64,000 nt of DNA from Candidatus Aalborgiella aggregata. Lineage in GTDB: Bacteria > Pseudomonadota > Gammaproteobacteria > Burkholderiales > Burkholderiaceae_C. The DNA is taken from the NCBI GenBank assembly GCA_016705065.1, contig JADIYY010000001.1, positions 868,001-932,000 of the forward strand, read 5' to 3'. A program made the position numbers and the translations under genes. Under the pieces are notes generated by a model. It was not told the DNA's origin and made no database searches. It worked only from the letters and a program-made list of their open reading frames with translations. Of the stretch, positions 51,349-59,693 are shown piece after piece. Position 1 is the first letter of the stretch; each line of letters starts with the position of its first letter.

Positions 51349-52560
51349 ATGGACACATCCCTACTTTCTGCCCCCGCTTTCCAAGCCGCCCTGCTCGCCG
51401 CCGCAGGCGCGATTGCCTATTGGCTCAAAGACATTCCCGCTTTGCTGGTGTCTTGGGGCAAACGCTTTTTCATCTCCAGCATGACGGTCGATTCACGTGA
51501 CAAATTTTTGTTTGGCACACTGGTCGAATACATGGACGAACACCCTGCCCTGCGCCGCGTTAACCAGTTCACGGCACGCACCGTACTTTCCAACAGCATC
51601 AACCAAAATTTAGAGGAAGATTTGCGCAACGGGAATCCGCCCAAGGCGTCTTTGTCACCCAGTGAAGGCTTGCACATTGTCAAAGTCAATGGCAAATGGC
51701 TGTGGCTATTACGCGAAGTACAAGTGGGCACCAGTATTTTTGAAAAAGTCACGCTCTCGCATTGGGGGCGATCGCCCAAATTTTTAGAAAACTTTTTGCA
51801 AGTCGCCATCGACAGCCGCGTGGCACGCGAATCCGATGCGCTGTCGGTCTACATACCCAACCCCTTTCATGGTGGCGATTGGACACGCGCACGTTTGGGC
51901 AGCCGCCGCCCGCTGTCTTCTGTCATTCTCAAAGCTGGGCAAAGCGAACATTTGCTGGGCGATTTGAGCAGCTTTTTCAAATCGCGCGAGCGCTATGCCG
52001 AGCTGGGTATACCGTGGCGGCGCGGCTATTTGCTGTATGGGCCACCGGGCACGGGCAAAACGTCACTGGTACAAGCGCTGGCATCAGAATTGCGCTTGAA
52101 TGTTTGCATGCTGAGTTTGGCTTCACCCGTGGTGTCCGACGACAAAGTTCACACGCTCTTGGCCGGCGTGCCACCGCGCTCGTTGTTATTGATTGAAGAC
52201 GTGGATGCTTTCTTTCGCCAGCGCGATGCAGCTTCTGCCAAAGTGGCAATTTCGTTCTCTGGTTTTTTGAATGCGCTGGATGGTGTGGCCACGCAAGAAG
52301 GCACCGTCCTATTCATGACCACGAATCACCCAGAACTCTTAGACCCCGCCCTGATTCGCGCTGGCCGCATCGACGAAAAGGTGGAACTTGGCCTGTGCAC
52401 ACTCGATCAACTGCAACGCCTGTACCTCAAATTCAACCCCAACCCAGAAGCCGCCCAAACCTTCGCCAAGCAACACGCCGACAAAGGCCTGTCAGCCGCA
52501 CAAGCGCAGGACATGTTGCTGCGGGAATTTGGGGCGGACAGCAAAGCTGAACCGCAATAA
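51349..52560 (+). CDS. BCS1-type AAA+ ATPase
   Basis: This protein of about 403 residues has an N-terminal hydrophobic segment (FQAALLAAAGAIAYWLKDIPALLVSWG), a BCS1-N-like domain (residues about 45-200) and one AAA+ domain. Walker A is LLYGPPGTGKTS, Walker B LLLIEDVDAFF, and FMTTNHPELLDPALIRAGRIDEKVELG holds the sensor and arginine fingers. This is the layout of mitochondrial BCS1, which moves folded Rieske protein across a membrane. Bacterial members have unknown roles. The start may be ATG 51337 or 51349; neither has a clear ribosome site. Confidence 0.85.
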   Translation: MDTSLLSAPAFQAALLAAAGAIAYWLKDIPALLVSWGKRFFISSMTVDSRDKFLFGTLVEYMDEHPALRRVNQFTARTVLSNSINQNLEEDLRNGNPPKASLSPSEGLHIVKVNGKWLWLLREVQVGTSIFEKVTLSHWGRSPKFLENFLQVAIDSRVARESDALSVYIPNPFHGGDWTRARLGSRRPLSSVILKAGQSEHLLGDLSSFFKSRERYAELGIPWRRGYLLYGPPGTGKTSLVQALASELRLNVCMLSLASPVVSDDKVHTLLAGVPPRSLLLIEDVDAFFRQRDAASAKVAISFSGFLNALDGVATQEGTVLFMTTNHPELLDPALIRAGRIDEKVELGLCTLDQLQRLYLKFNPNPEAAQTFAKQHADKGLSAAQAQDMLLREFGADSKAEPQ

Positions 52561-52577
52561 ATAATTAAATAACGAAT

Positions 52578-52626
52578 GCTATATATTTAATAGCAAACTA
52601 GGCAATCAATACGCTGCCTAGAGGCC
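52578..52626 (+). repeat. 49-bp palindromic repeat, intergenic copy
   Basis: It runs from GCTATATATTTAATAGC through AAACTAGGCAATCAATACG to CCTAGAGGCC. It contains the TAG stop in the standard frame and lies between the converging AAA+ and trhP genes. Confidence 0.93.
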
Positions 52627-52646
52627 AATTTGATGCTTAAATTTCC

Positions 52647-54062
52647 CTAAGCACTGACTGCCAGTGAACGCGCAGGCGCTTCGGCCAGATAGCGGGCCAC
52701 AAATGCGCCTACGGTGTTTTCTGGCAAGGGTATCCACACGGTGTGGCCACTGCCAGGAGCGACGTCGATGGCGAGACCAGCTTTGTTTTCCATGCGGTCC
52801 AGTGGCACGTCGATGTTGCCTTGGGGGTTGATGATTTCCAAAGTGTCGCCCACAGCAAAGCGGTTTTTAACAGTCACTTCGGCCAGGCCACGTGCTTTAT
52901 CGTAGGACAGTACATCGCCCACATAAATGCTGCGGCCTGATTCGGAATAGCCTCGCAAATAGTTTTGGGTTTCTTGCGGCGTGTGGCGCTGGAAAAAGCC
53001 GGATGTGTAGCCACGGTTCGCCAATCCTTCGAGTTGACCGAGCAAAGCGGGATTCAATTCACGCCCTGCCACCGCGTCGTCAATCGCTTGACGGTAACTT
53101 TGCACCGTACGTGACACGTAGTATGGGCTTTTGGTACGGCCTTCGATTTTGAGTGAATCGACACCAATCTCAACCAAGCGGCGCACGTGTTCGATGGCTC
53201 GCAGGTCTTTGGAATTCATCACGTAGGTGCCGTGCTCGTCTTCTTCGACTGGCATGTAGCTGCCTTGGCGATTGGCCTCTTCCATCATGAACACTTTGCC
53301 CAACACACCTTCGGCTTGTACCATTTGCTCTAGCGGTGCACCTTGTTGGCCGGCGTTGTTGCAGCAAGCGCCATCGCTGCCAGCTTGTCTTTTCAAATCT
53401 TGTGGCGCAAACACATCGCCAGAGGCATCGACAATGCCCTCTTGCGTTTTGTAGTCCCAACGACACGAGTTGGTGCAAGTGCCTTGATTCGCGTCGCGGT
53501 GGTTGAAATAGCCTGACAGCAAACAGCGTCCTGAATAGGCAATGCACAGCGCACCGTGGACAAACACTTCCAGCTCGGTGTCAGGGCAATCTTGGCGAAT
53601 TTGTTCCACTTGGTCCAGCGACAATTCGCGCGACAAAATCACACGACTGATGCCGACCGATTTCCAAAACTTCACCGCTGCCGCATTCACAGTATTGGCT
53701 TGCACCGAGAGGTGAATTTCCATCTCAGGCCAGGTTTCGCGCACCATCATGATGAGACCCGGGTCGGACATGATCATCGCGTCTGGCTTGAGCGCAATCA
53801 CGGGCGCCATGTTGGTCAGGTAGTTTTTGGTTTTGTTGCCGTGCGGGAAAATGTTGGACACCAAAAAGAATTTACCGCCCACACTGTGCGCGTGGTCAAT
53901 GCCTTCTTTCAGCACCTCAATGTCGCCAAAATCATTGTTACGCACGCGCAGTGAATAGCGTGGCTGCCCCGCGTAGACGGCGTTGGCACCAAAAGCAAAA
54001 GCGGTTTTCAGCATGGCCAAAGAGCCAGCGGGAGCAAGGAGTTCAGGAGATTTAAAAGTCAT
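52647..54062 (-). CDS. U32 family peptidase-like protein, tRNA 5-hydroxyuridine synthesis (TrhP/YegQ)
   Basis: This protein of about 471 residues belongs to the U32 group. PELLAPAGSLAMLKTAFAFGANAVYAG starts the barrel, and the cysteine-rich segment ALCIAYSGRCLLSGYFNHRDANQGTCTNSCRWDY near residue 170 probably binds iron-sulfur. E. coli YegQ (TrhP) makes ho5U34 in tRNA using prephenate. SLKIEGRTKSPYYVSRTVQSYRQAID is also typical. ATG 54062 begins the conserved region. Confidence 0.88.
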   Translation of the reverse strand: MTFKSPELLAPAGSLAMLKTAFAFGANAVYAGQPRYSLRVRNNDFGDIEVLKEGIDHAHSVGGKFFLVSNIFPHGNKTKNYLTNMAPVIALKPDAMIMSDPGLIMMVRETWPEMEIHLSVQANTVNAAAVKFWKSVGISRVILSRELSLDQVEQIRQDCPDTELEVFVHGALCIAYSGRCLLSGYFNHRDANQGTCTNSCRWDYKTQEGIVDASGDVFAPQDLKRQAGSDGACCNNAGQQGAPLEQMVQAEGVLGKVFMMEEANRQGSYMPVEEDEHGTYVMNSKDLRAIEHVRRLVEIGVDSLKIEGRTKSPYYVSRTVQSYRQAIDDAVAGRELNPALLGQLEGLANRGYTSGFFQRHTPQETQNYLRGYSESGRSIYVGDVLSYDKARGLAEVTVKNRFAVGDTLEIINPQGNIDVPLDRMENKAGLAIDVAPGSGHTVWIPLPENTVGAFVARYLAEAPARSLAVSA

Positions 54063-54072
54063 ACCCCGTATT

Positions 54073-55116
54073 TTAACGGGGCAAGTCAAAGTACCACTTT
54101 AGCGAATGGAAGAAGATGGGTGCAGCAAAACACAGGGCGTCTACACGGTACAGCAGGCCACCAGCACCCGTGATGGCCGCTAGACGCACACTGCCCGCCT
54201 CTTCGCGCCAAATGGGCACCCCGCGGTCGCGCTTTAGCGCCTTCATCACCAAATGACCCAAGGTGCCAGAAGCGCACGCGATCAGCGCCATGGCAAAGGC
54301 CTGACCTGGCACAAAGGGCGTAATACCAGCCAGCAAAGCACCAATCACACTGCCCACCGCCACGCCAATGACCCAACTGGTCCAATTAAAGCTTTGGCTG
54401 ATATTGGGCAAGGACGGCGGCAAACGCAATTTGCGCGACACCAAATGCTGCGTCAAAGTAGCCATTTGCACGGTCAACACCAAAAAGAAAATCAAAAATG
54501 CGCCTTTGTGGGTGTAATGTGGAAACTTCAACAACAAGAGCGCAGGCACATGGCTCATGCCGTACACACACACCATGATGCCCCATTGCAGTTTGGCATT
54601 GCGTTCCAAAAACCCTTGGGGGTCGTTCGCCAACACGCTGGCCACAGGAATGGCAAGGAACACATAAACTGGAATCAGCACCGAAAACAAATCAAAACGT
54701 TCATACGCCACCAGCACGTACTGCAGCGGCAGTATCACAAAGAAAGCCAATATCAAACTACGATGGTCGGCACGGCGCGTGGGCGATATGGAAATGAATT
54801 CGCGTAAGCAAAAGAAGGACACAAGGCCAAACAACACGCTCGCCACACTGGTTCCCGCAATCCAAGCCAGCCAAAACACAGCCGTCATGAACCAACTGGT
54901 TTTCAACACGCCTTCGGCATTGTTTAAATCGGCACGATGGCGCACGGAATATGCACTGTCATGGTCTTGGCGATGATCTAAGCGAAACGTCAACAAAAAC
55001 AATACCACCGAAACAATCAGTAAAAAACCAAACACCGTCACAAACAAAGCGGCGATTTGCTGGTTGGTGCTGAGGTTTTTAAGAAATTGGTACATGGTTT
55101 TTGATTCGCTCGTCAA
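54073..55116 (-). CDS. CdsA-like phosphatidate cytidylyltransferase
   Basis: This 347-residue membrane protein has about eight hydrophobic segments. The C-terminal signature region reads LVMKALKRDRGVPIWREEAGSVRLAAITGAGGLLYRVDALCFAAPIFFH, close to the CdsA signature that ends in D-R-x-D. It should make CDP-diacylglycerol from phosphatidate and CTP, although the sequence departs from the strict signature, so it is a divergent family member. It starts with a TTG overlapping the plsC TGA; ATG 55095 is an alternative. The pair would form consecutive steps of phospholipid synthesis. Confidence 0.82.
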   Translation of the reverse strand: MTSESKTMYQFLKNLSTNQQIAALFVTVFGFLLIVSVVLFLLTFRLDHRQDHDSAYSVRHRADLNNAEGVLKTSWFMTAVFWLAWIAGTSVASVLFGLVSFFCLREFISISPTRRADHRSLILAFFVILPLQYVLVAYERFDLFSVLIPVYVFLAIPVASVLANDPQGFLERNAKLQWGIMVCVYGMSHVPALLLLKFPHYTHKGAFLIFFLVLTVQMATLTQHLVSRKLRLPPSLPNISQSFNWTSWVIGVAVGSVIGALLAGITPFVPGQAFAMALIACASGTLGHLVMKALKRDRGVPIWREEAGSVRLAAITGAGGLLYRVDALCFAAPIFFHSLKWYFDLPR

Positions 55117-55724
55117 ACCTCACGCAAATCCATCACCGCTTGCCGGGCACGGTCTAAAAATGCCCTGCGATCTTCGCCATCCTCAACTTGCATGGGCGCT
55201 CCAAATGTGACCGAGCACAACACCGGCACCGGCACGTATTCGCCTTTTGGCATCACGCGTTGGATGTTGTTGATCCAAGTCGGAATCAGAACCACATTCG
55301 GGAATTTCTGCGCCAAGTTGTACAAACCTGATTTGAATGGCAACGGGTCTTGCTGTTGGCCACGCATGCCTTCTGGAAAAATGATGATGGAATCGCCACT
55401 GTCTAAAGCCTGCATCAGTGGCAGCAAGGGGTCTTCGGCTTCACTGCGGTCACGCACCACATATACGACATTAAATACTTTGGTCGTTATCCACTGGCGC
55501 AGCGGTGTTTTGGTCCAATAGTCTTTGGCGGCGGCGGCGCGTGTGACACTGCGCAACTCTTTGGGCAATGCCGCCCAAATCATCACCAAATCGGCATTGC
55601 TTTGGTGGTTGGCAAAGTAAATGCGTTGCTCCGCTTTAGGTGGGCAGCCATACCAACGCGCCTGTGAACCCGTCAGTAAACGGATCAAACCCAAAAGGAT
55701 GGTGCTAACAATTTGAGCAAGCAT
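55113..55724 (-). CDS. 1-Acyl-sn-glycerol-3-phosphate acyltransferase (PlsC family)
   Basis: This 203-residue protein has the catalytic H-x4-D box in YFANHQSNADLVMIW near residue 40 and the acceptor-binding FPEGMRGQQQDPLPFKSGLYNLA near residue 117. An N-terminal hydrophobic segment anchors it to the membrane. It makes phosphatidate from lysophosphatidate and acyl donors. The following cdsA-like gene overlaps its stop, so the two enzymes are produced together. Confidence 0.88.
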   Translation of the reverse strand: MLAQIVSTILLGLIRLLTGSQARWYGCPPKAEQRIYFANHQSNADLVMIWAALPKELRSVTRAAAAKDYWTKTPLRQWITTKVFNVVYVVRDRSEAEDPLLPLMQALDSGDSIIIFPEGMRGQQQDPLPFKSGLYNLAQKFPNVVLIPTWINNIQRVMPKGEYVPVPVLCSVTFGAPMQVEDGEDRRAFLDRARQAVMDLREV

Positions 55725-55782
55725 GGCGACATGATATCGAAATATGACGATTTGCTTAAAAAATGCTTTTTTAAATATTGTG

Positions 55783-55796
55783 TTGACTTACATCAA
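55783..55796. promoter_or_regulatory. FNR/ANR-type box upstream of the cytochrome c gene
   Basis: TTGACTTACATCAA matches the FNR consensus TTGAT-N4-ATCAA at 9 of 10 fixed positions. It lies 139 bases before the cytochrome start, consistent with oxygen-responsive activation. The CRP-type protein at 36578 lacks cysteines and is not the obvious partner. Confidence 0.55.
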
Positions 55797-55934
55797 GTGT
55801 TGCGAAAGACCTGCTTGCAAGCATTTTCTCAAAGTTAAAGAATGACATTTACAGGACTGACTGTTGTGATCAAAGCTGCAACTGTCTTGTACTTAAAAAT
55901 CATATTCAAACTTAAAACACAGGAGATATCTAAT

Positions 55935-56426
55935 ATGAAATCGAAACACATACTGGCACTGATTGCGACTACAGCGGCTTTCGTAGCTTTGCCCGCATTG
56001 GCACAAGACGTGAGCTACCGCAAAGACATTGCACCGCTTATCAAAAAACAATGTGCCGAATGCCATGGCGCTGATGCTCCCACCTACAAAGAATTTACTT
56101 TGAGCAAAGAAGCGCAAGACAAATTCACTAAAGAAAAGACTGGACCGCGCACCGACACCTATGAACTCTTGGTACACATCATTGCCTACCCTGGCACTGG
56201 CTCGTTCATGCGTCGTTTGGATGACGGCACACACCCATTGGCTGCAGGAAAGCCGGGCAATATGTACAAATATCTGGGTGACAATGACGCGGAGCGCGCC
56301 CAAAATTTGAAATTGGTCAAAGCATGGGTGGGCGATGGGGCTTGGTATTTGAACCGTTTCAAAGCCAGAGGTGATGTGCCTGGTGTCACCAAGGAACAGT
56401 TAGACAAGCTCAAACTCGACTATTGA
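55935..56426 (+). CDS. Periplasmic monohaem cytochrome c
   Basis: This 163-residue protein has a signal peptide (ILALIATTAAFVALPALAQ) and one haem site, CAECH, near residue 41 within YRKDIAPLIKKQCAECHGADAP. That segment resembles the N-terminus of larger cytochromes of the DUF1549/Planctomycete type. Several methionines (SFMRRLDDG, NMYKYLG) could be the sixth ligand. AGGAGATATCTAAT precedes ATG 55935. The partner enzyme is not visible. An FNR-like box upstream suggests use at low oxygen. Confidence 0.85.
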   Translation: MKSKHILALIATTAAFVALPALAQDVSYRKDIAPLIKKQCAECHGADAPTYKEFTLSKEAQDKFTKEKTGPRTDTYELLVHIIAYPGTGSFMRRLDDGTHPLAAGKPGNMYKYLGDNDAERAQNLKLVKAWVGDGAWYLNRFKARGDVPGVTKEQLDKLKLDY

Positions 56427-56455
56427 ATTTTTGGCTTGATCAGGGTTAATGTTCT

Positions 56456-56471
56456 CGCGTGATAATACGCG
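56456..56471. promoter_or_regulatory. Palindrome upstream of the ABC cluster
   Basis: CGCGT and ACGCG flank GATAAT, which could itself serve as a -10 box, 10 bases before the first gene of the probable zinc cluster. A metal regulator such as Zur could act here, but no clear Zur consensus is present. Confidence 0.3.
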
Positions 56472-56480
56472 GGTTAAGCC

Positions 56481-57191
56481 ATGATCCATACCCAAACACT
56501 CAACTACACCTACCCCAACAGCAAAACCACACTGCAATTTGCTGACGTGCGCGTGGCACAGGGTGGGACATTGGTCTTGCGTGGACCATCGGGTTCGGGT
56601 AAATCAACTTGGCTTGCGCTGGTGGCAGGATTGATGATCGCACAAAGTGGTGATTTGATTGTGGCTGGCCAACAATTAAACGCATTGACACAAAGCGCAC
56701 GCGATGCATGGCGTGCCAAACACATCGGATTTTTACCACAGCGTTTGCATCTAAGTGAAGCCTTGACAGTTGCCAACAATTTGGCCCTGCCCTACTTTGC
56801 AGCAGGCTTGCCATTCAACGCAGCAGCGCAATTGCATGTGGCGACCACGCTTGAATCCCTTGGCATCGCAAAGTATGCCCAACGCAAACCCAGTGAGCTA
56901 TCTGGTGGTCAAGCGCAGCGCGTGGCATTGGCACGGGCGGTGCTGTTAAACCCCAAAGTGATTCTGGCCGACGAACCCACCGCCAGTTTGGACGACGATA
57001 ACGCCCATGCGGCATTGAACTTGTTGCAAGCGACCGCCAAGCGACTCAACGCAACATTGCTCATTGCCACGCATGATGCACGTGTGATGCAGCTGCTAAG
57101 CCATTCTGAAACACTGTTGTTCTCAAAAAATAGTGATGAAATTGGCCTAAATCCGACGTATTCATTGCCTAAGGTGCTATTAAATGAATAG
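56481..57191 (+). CDS. ABC transporter ATPase of the metal cluster (LolD-like)
   Basis: This 236-residue ATPase has Walker A LRGPSGSGKST near residue 35, the signature ELSGGQAQRVALARAVLL, Walker B VILADEPTASLDDDN and the H-loop IATHDARV. Its last 16 residues (IGLNPTYSLPKVLLNE and stop) come from the 49-bp repeat at 57144-57192, which also contains the permease start, so the two genes overlap by 8 bases. The ATPase/permease/DUF3299 arrangement matches zinc-regulated systems such as PA4064-PA4066 of Pseudomonas aeruginosa. Confidence 0.9.
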   Translation: MIHTQTLNYTYPNSKTTLQFADVRVAQGGTLVLRGPSGSGKSTWLALVAGLMIAQSGDLIVAGQQLNALTQSARDAWRAKHIGFLPQRLHLSEALTVANNLALPYFAAGLPFNAAAQLHVATTLESLGIAKYAQRKPSELSGGQAQRVALARAVLLNPKVILADEPTASLDDDNAHAALNLLQATAKRLNATLLIATHDARVMQLLSHSETLLFSKNSDEIGLNPTYSLPKVLLNE

Positions 57192-57192
57192 C
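57144..57192 (-). repeat. 49-bp palindromic repeat at the ATPase/permease junction
   Basis: On the plus strand it runs from GGCCTAAATCC to GCTATTAAATGAATAGC. It encodes the ATPase C-terminus in a third frame, supplies its TAG stop, and supplies the ATG of the permease within the palindrome (AATGAATAG). Three other stops expected from the consensus are changed. Confidence 0.9.
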
Positions 57193-58404
57193 ATTATGCA
57201 AACCATCAAGTTGGCATTCAAATACCTGTGGTCACGTCCATTGGCGGCGAGTTTGAACATTTTGTTGTTGGCTTTGGGTCTGGCTTCGATCACGTTGGTG
57301 CTCTTGGTCAGCCGCCAAATTGACAGCGCATTTGAACGTGATTTGCAAGGCATCGATGTGGTGGTGGGCGCCAAAGGCAGCCCCATGCAGTTGATCTTGG
57401 CTGGGGTGTTTCACATCGACACGCCGGCGGGCAATGTGCCATTGTCTGAAATCAAAACCTTGCAAAAAAACCCTGCAGTGGCCAAACTGATTCCCATCAG
57501 CGTGGGTGACAGCTTCAGAGGCTTTCGCATTGTGGGTACTGACCACAGCTATGCTGCACACTACGATGCCCAGATCGCACAAGGTGCACTGTGGACGCAC
57601 GCCATGCAAGCTGTGTTGGGTGCCGATGTCGCTACACAAACCGGCATGAAAGTGGGCGATACATTCATTGGCTCACACGGCTTGGGCCAAGAAGGCCATG
57701 CGCATGGCAACACCCCCTATACCGTGAGTGGCATGATGGCGCCCTGCGGGTGCGTGCTGGACCGTTTAATTTTGACCGCCACTGAATCGGTTTGGCAAGT
57801 GCATGAAAAAGCCATTGAAGGCGATACTCCACTGGATGCTGCCGATAAAAAAGCCATTGCTGACGAGCGCGAAATCACATTGGCACTGATTAGCTACAAC
57901 AGCCCTTTAGCGGCAGTCAGTTTTCCGCGCTTGGTCAACACCACTACCAACATGCAAGCGGCAGCGCCAGCGGTTGAAATCACCCGACTCTTGCGCATGG
58001 TGGGTGTGGGTACCGATGTGCTGCGCGGCTTTGGCTGGGTGCTGTTGCTTACCGCTGGTTTGAGCGTGTTCATCGCCTTGTGGAACGCTGTGCGTGAACG
58101 TAAAGCCGATTTGGCCATGCTGCGCATGTTGGGTGCCAGCCCCACTAAGGTGGCAGGACTTTTGTTGGCAGAAGCCTTGTGTTTGGCACTGTTGGCCGCC
58201 ATTTTGGGATTGTGTTTGGGGCACCTCTTGACACATGCTGTAGGCTGGTTGTTGCAAGCAGACCGGTCATTACCTATCACAGGGTGGATTTGGCTGCAAG
58301 CCGAGTGGGCGATACCTGCTTTGGCAGCTGTTGTGGCTGTCATCGCTGCCCTTATGCCTGCTGTGGCTGCTTACCGTGTCGATGTGCAGCAGCTGCTGAA
58401 GTGA
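57184..58404 (+). CDS. ABC transporter permease, FtsX/MacB-like, metal cluster
   Basis: This 406-residue permease has one N-terminal helix (LNILLLALGLASITLVLLVS), a periplasmic domain and three C-terminal helices with RERKADLAMLRMLGASPTKVAGLLLAEALCLALLAAILGL. The periplasmic segment GMMAPCGCVLDRLILTATESVWQVHEKA and the histidines before it (GQEGHAHGNTPYTV) may bind metal. Homologues lie beside DUF3299 genes in zinc-responsive loci. The start codon lies inside the repeat copy, and the alternative ATG at 57196 (MQTIKLAF) is equally plausible. Confidence 0.9.
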   Translation: MNSIMQTIKLAFKYLWSRPLAASLNILLLALGLASITLVLLVSRQIDSAFERDLQGIDVVVGAKGSPMQLILAGVFHIDTPAGNVPLSEIKTLQKNPAVAKLIPISVGDSFRGFRIVGTDHSYAAHYDAQIAQGALWTHAMQAVLGADVATQTGMKVGDTFIGSHGLGQEGHAHGNTPYTVSGMMAPCGCVLDRLILTATESVWQVHEKAIEGDTPLDAADKKAIADEREITLALISYNSPLAAVSFPRLVNTTTNMQAAAPAVEITRLLRMVGVGTDVLRGFGWVLLLTAGLSVFIALWNAVRERKADLAMLRMLGASPTKVAGLLLAEALCLALLAAILGLCLGHLLTHAVGWLLQADRSLPITGWIWLQAEWAIPALAAVVAVIAALMPAVAAYRVDVQQLLK

Positions 58405-58476
58405 TTTATATTTTGAGCATATTGGTTAGGATTTTTAGGTTTTAGTTTAGTTTAGTTTTAATTTTGGAGAATGACG

Positions 58477-58725
58477 ATGAAACACTTGTTAACCGCACTT
58501 TTAATTGGCGCTGCAGCCATCACATCTGCCATTGCCGCGACAGACCACAGCGACAAAGAGCGCAAAGAAGACATTGCGCGCCACCGTGCCATGGCGGCCG
58601 CGCACGAAAATGCGGCCAAATGTTTAGAAGCCAAAAAAGACGAAGCCACTTGCAACAAAGAACTGCAGGCCGCTTGCAAAGGTTTGGCCATTGGCAAATA
58701 CTGCGGCATGAAGCATGAACATTAA
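58477..58725 (+). CDS. Small secreted Cys/His-containing protein
   Basis: This 82-residue protein has a signal peptide (LLTALLIGAAAITSAIAA) and a charged helical mature part with four cysteines spaced CLEAKKDEATCNKELQAACKGLAIGKYC and ending MKHEH. The cysteines could form two disulfides or bind metal. ATG 58477 has GGAG 7 bases upstream. It overlaps the DUF3299 gene by 11 bases, so both belong to the metal cluster. The function is unknown. Confidence 0.75.
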   Translation: MKHLLTALLIGAAAITSAIAATDHSDKERKEDIARHRAMAAAHENAAKCLEAKKDEATCNKELQAACKGLAIGKYCGMKHEH

Positions 58726-59251
58726 ACATACTGTCATCGCACTGTCGGTTTGTGTTGCTGCAATAGCAAATGCACAACTGAGCTCGCCCATGCCGGGCAC
58801 AGCCCCCGCCAAATCGACATCAAGCACATTACCAGCAGGTACAGGCGCGGGTGTGCACAGCCCCAACAGCCCGTTCAAACCTCTGCCCGAACGCAATGAC
58901 GTACTGCCGTGGGCGATGCTGACCGATGTCAAAACCAAGGTCAATAAGGGCGCTATCACCCCTGTTTTCAACGCCAGCCAATTGGCGCTGAACCAGCGCA
59001 GCCAGCGTGTGCAAGGTTTCATGATGCCGCTGGGACCAGGAGAAAAGCAAAAGCACTTTTTATTAAGCTCGGTGCCGCTCAACTGCGGCTTTTGCACCCC
59101 CGGTGGACCTGAGAGTATGGTGGAAGTGAAGACCAAAACCCCTGTGAAATACACCATGGAACCGGTGGTGGTGGAAGGCCCGTTTCAAGTACTGTTGAAC
59201 GACCCGCTGGGTGTGTATTACCGCATGACAGATGCTATCGCAGTGAAATAA
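58715..59251 (+). CDS. DUF3299 periplasmic protein
   Basis: This 178-residue secreted protein (signal near residues 1-20, ending ANAQ) has the DUF3299 pattern: RSQRVQGFMMPLGPGEKQKHFLLSSVPLNCGFCTPGGPESMVEV near residue 90, with a Cys-x2-Cys, and FQVLLNDPLGVYYRMTDA at the end. DUF3299 proteins are encoded with FtsX-like ABC genes under Zur control in pseudomonads, and a role in zinc uptake is inferred. Confidence 0.83.
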   Translation: MNIKHTVIALSVCVAAIANAQLSSPMPGTAPAKSTSSTLPAGTGAGVHSPNSPFKPLPERNDVLPWAMLTDVKTKVNKGAITPVFNASQLALNQRSQRVQGFMMPLGPGEKQKHFLLSSVPLNCGFCTPGGPESMVEVKTKTPVKYTMEPVVVEGPFQVLLNDPLGVYYRMTDAIAVK

Positions 59252-59276
59252 AACTGTGAAGTAAGAACTACCAATT

Positions 59277-59616
59277 ATGAAATATGTGCTGATTCTTTGT
59301 CTTTTGCTGAGCCAAACCTTGGGTTTGGTGCACAGCATTGAGCACGCGCAGCACCACAGCAAGCCAGTAACTGTTCAAGCTACTCAACAGACAGACGTTG
59401 ACCATAACGATTTATTCGCAGGTCACAATGAAGAAACCACGTGCCAGCTGTATGACCAACTCAGCTTAGGTGGCGCACTGGTGGGCAATTGTTGCCACAC
59501 TGTCTCAAGCAGCGCCTGAATCCCTGCACTTGGCCAGTGTCGGCCAATGCACCTACACGCATCAACGCTCGTTGGTGCAGGCCCGCGCACCGCCGGCCGT
59601 TTTGCTCGTTTCTTAA
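59277..59616 (+). pseudogene. CopL/DUF2946-like small secreted His-rich protein, frameshifted
   Basis: The first frame gives 80 residues: a signal peptide (LILCLLLSQTLGLVHSIEHAQHH), a His/Asp-rich segment (DVDHNDLFAGHNEETTCQLYDQL), then a short unnatural end at 59519. Removing one G from the GGG at 59483-59485 restores a frame to the TAA at 59614-59616, giving LASVGQCTYTHQRSLVQARAPP near the end. That matches the ARxPP ending seen in this family. The gene is therefore either disrupted by one base or affected by a sequencing error. Such small proteins sit before metal receptors, here the TonB gene. Confidence 0.65.
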
Positions 59617-59693
59617 CTCCCTTTTTCACACTTGCACCTTGCAGCATGGCTTGCAGGGTGCTTGCTGCTTTTTCAAAATTTTTAGGACTTAAC

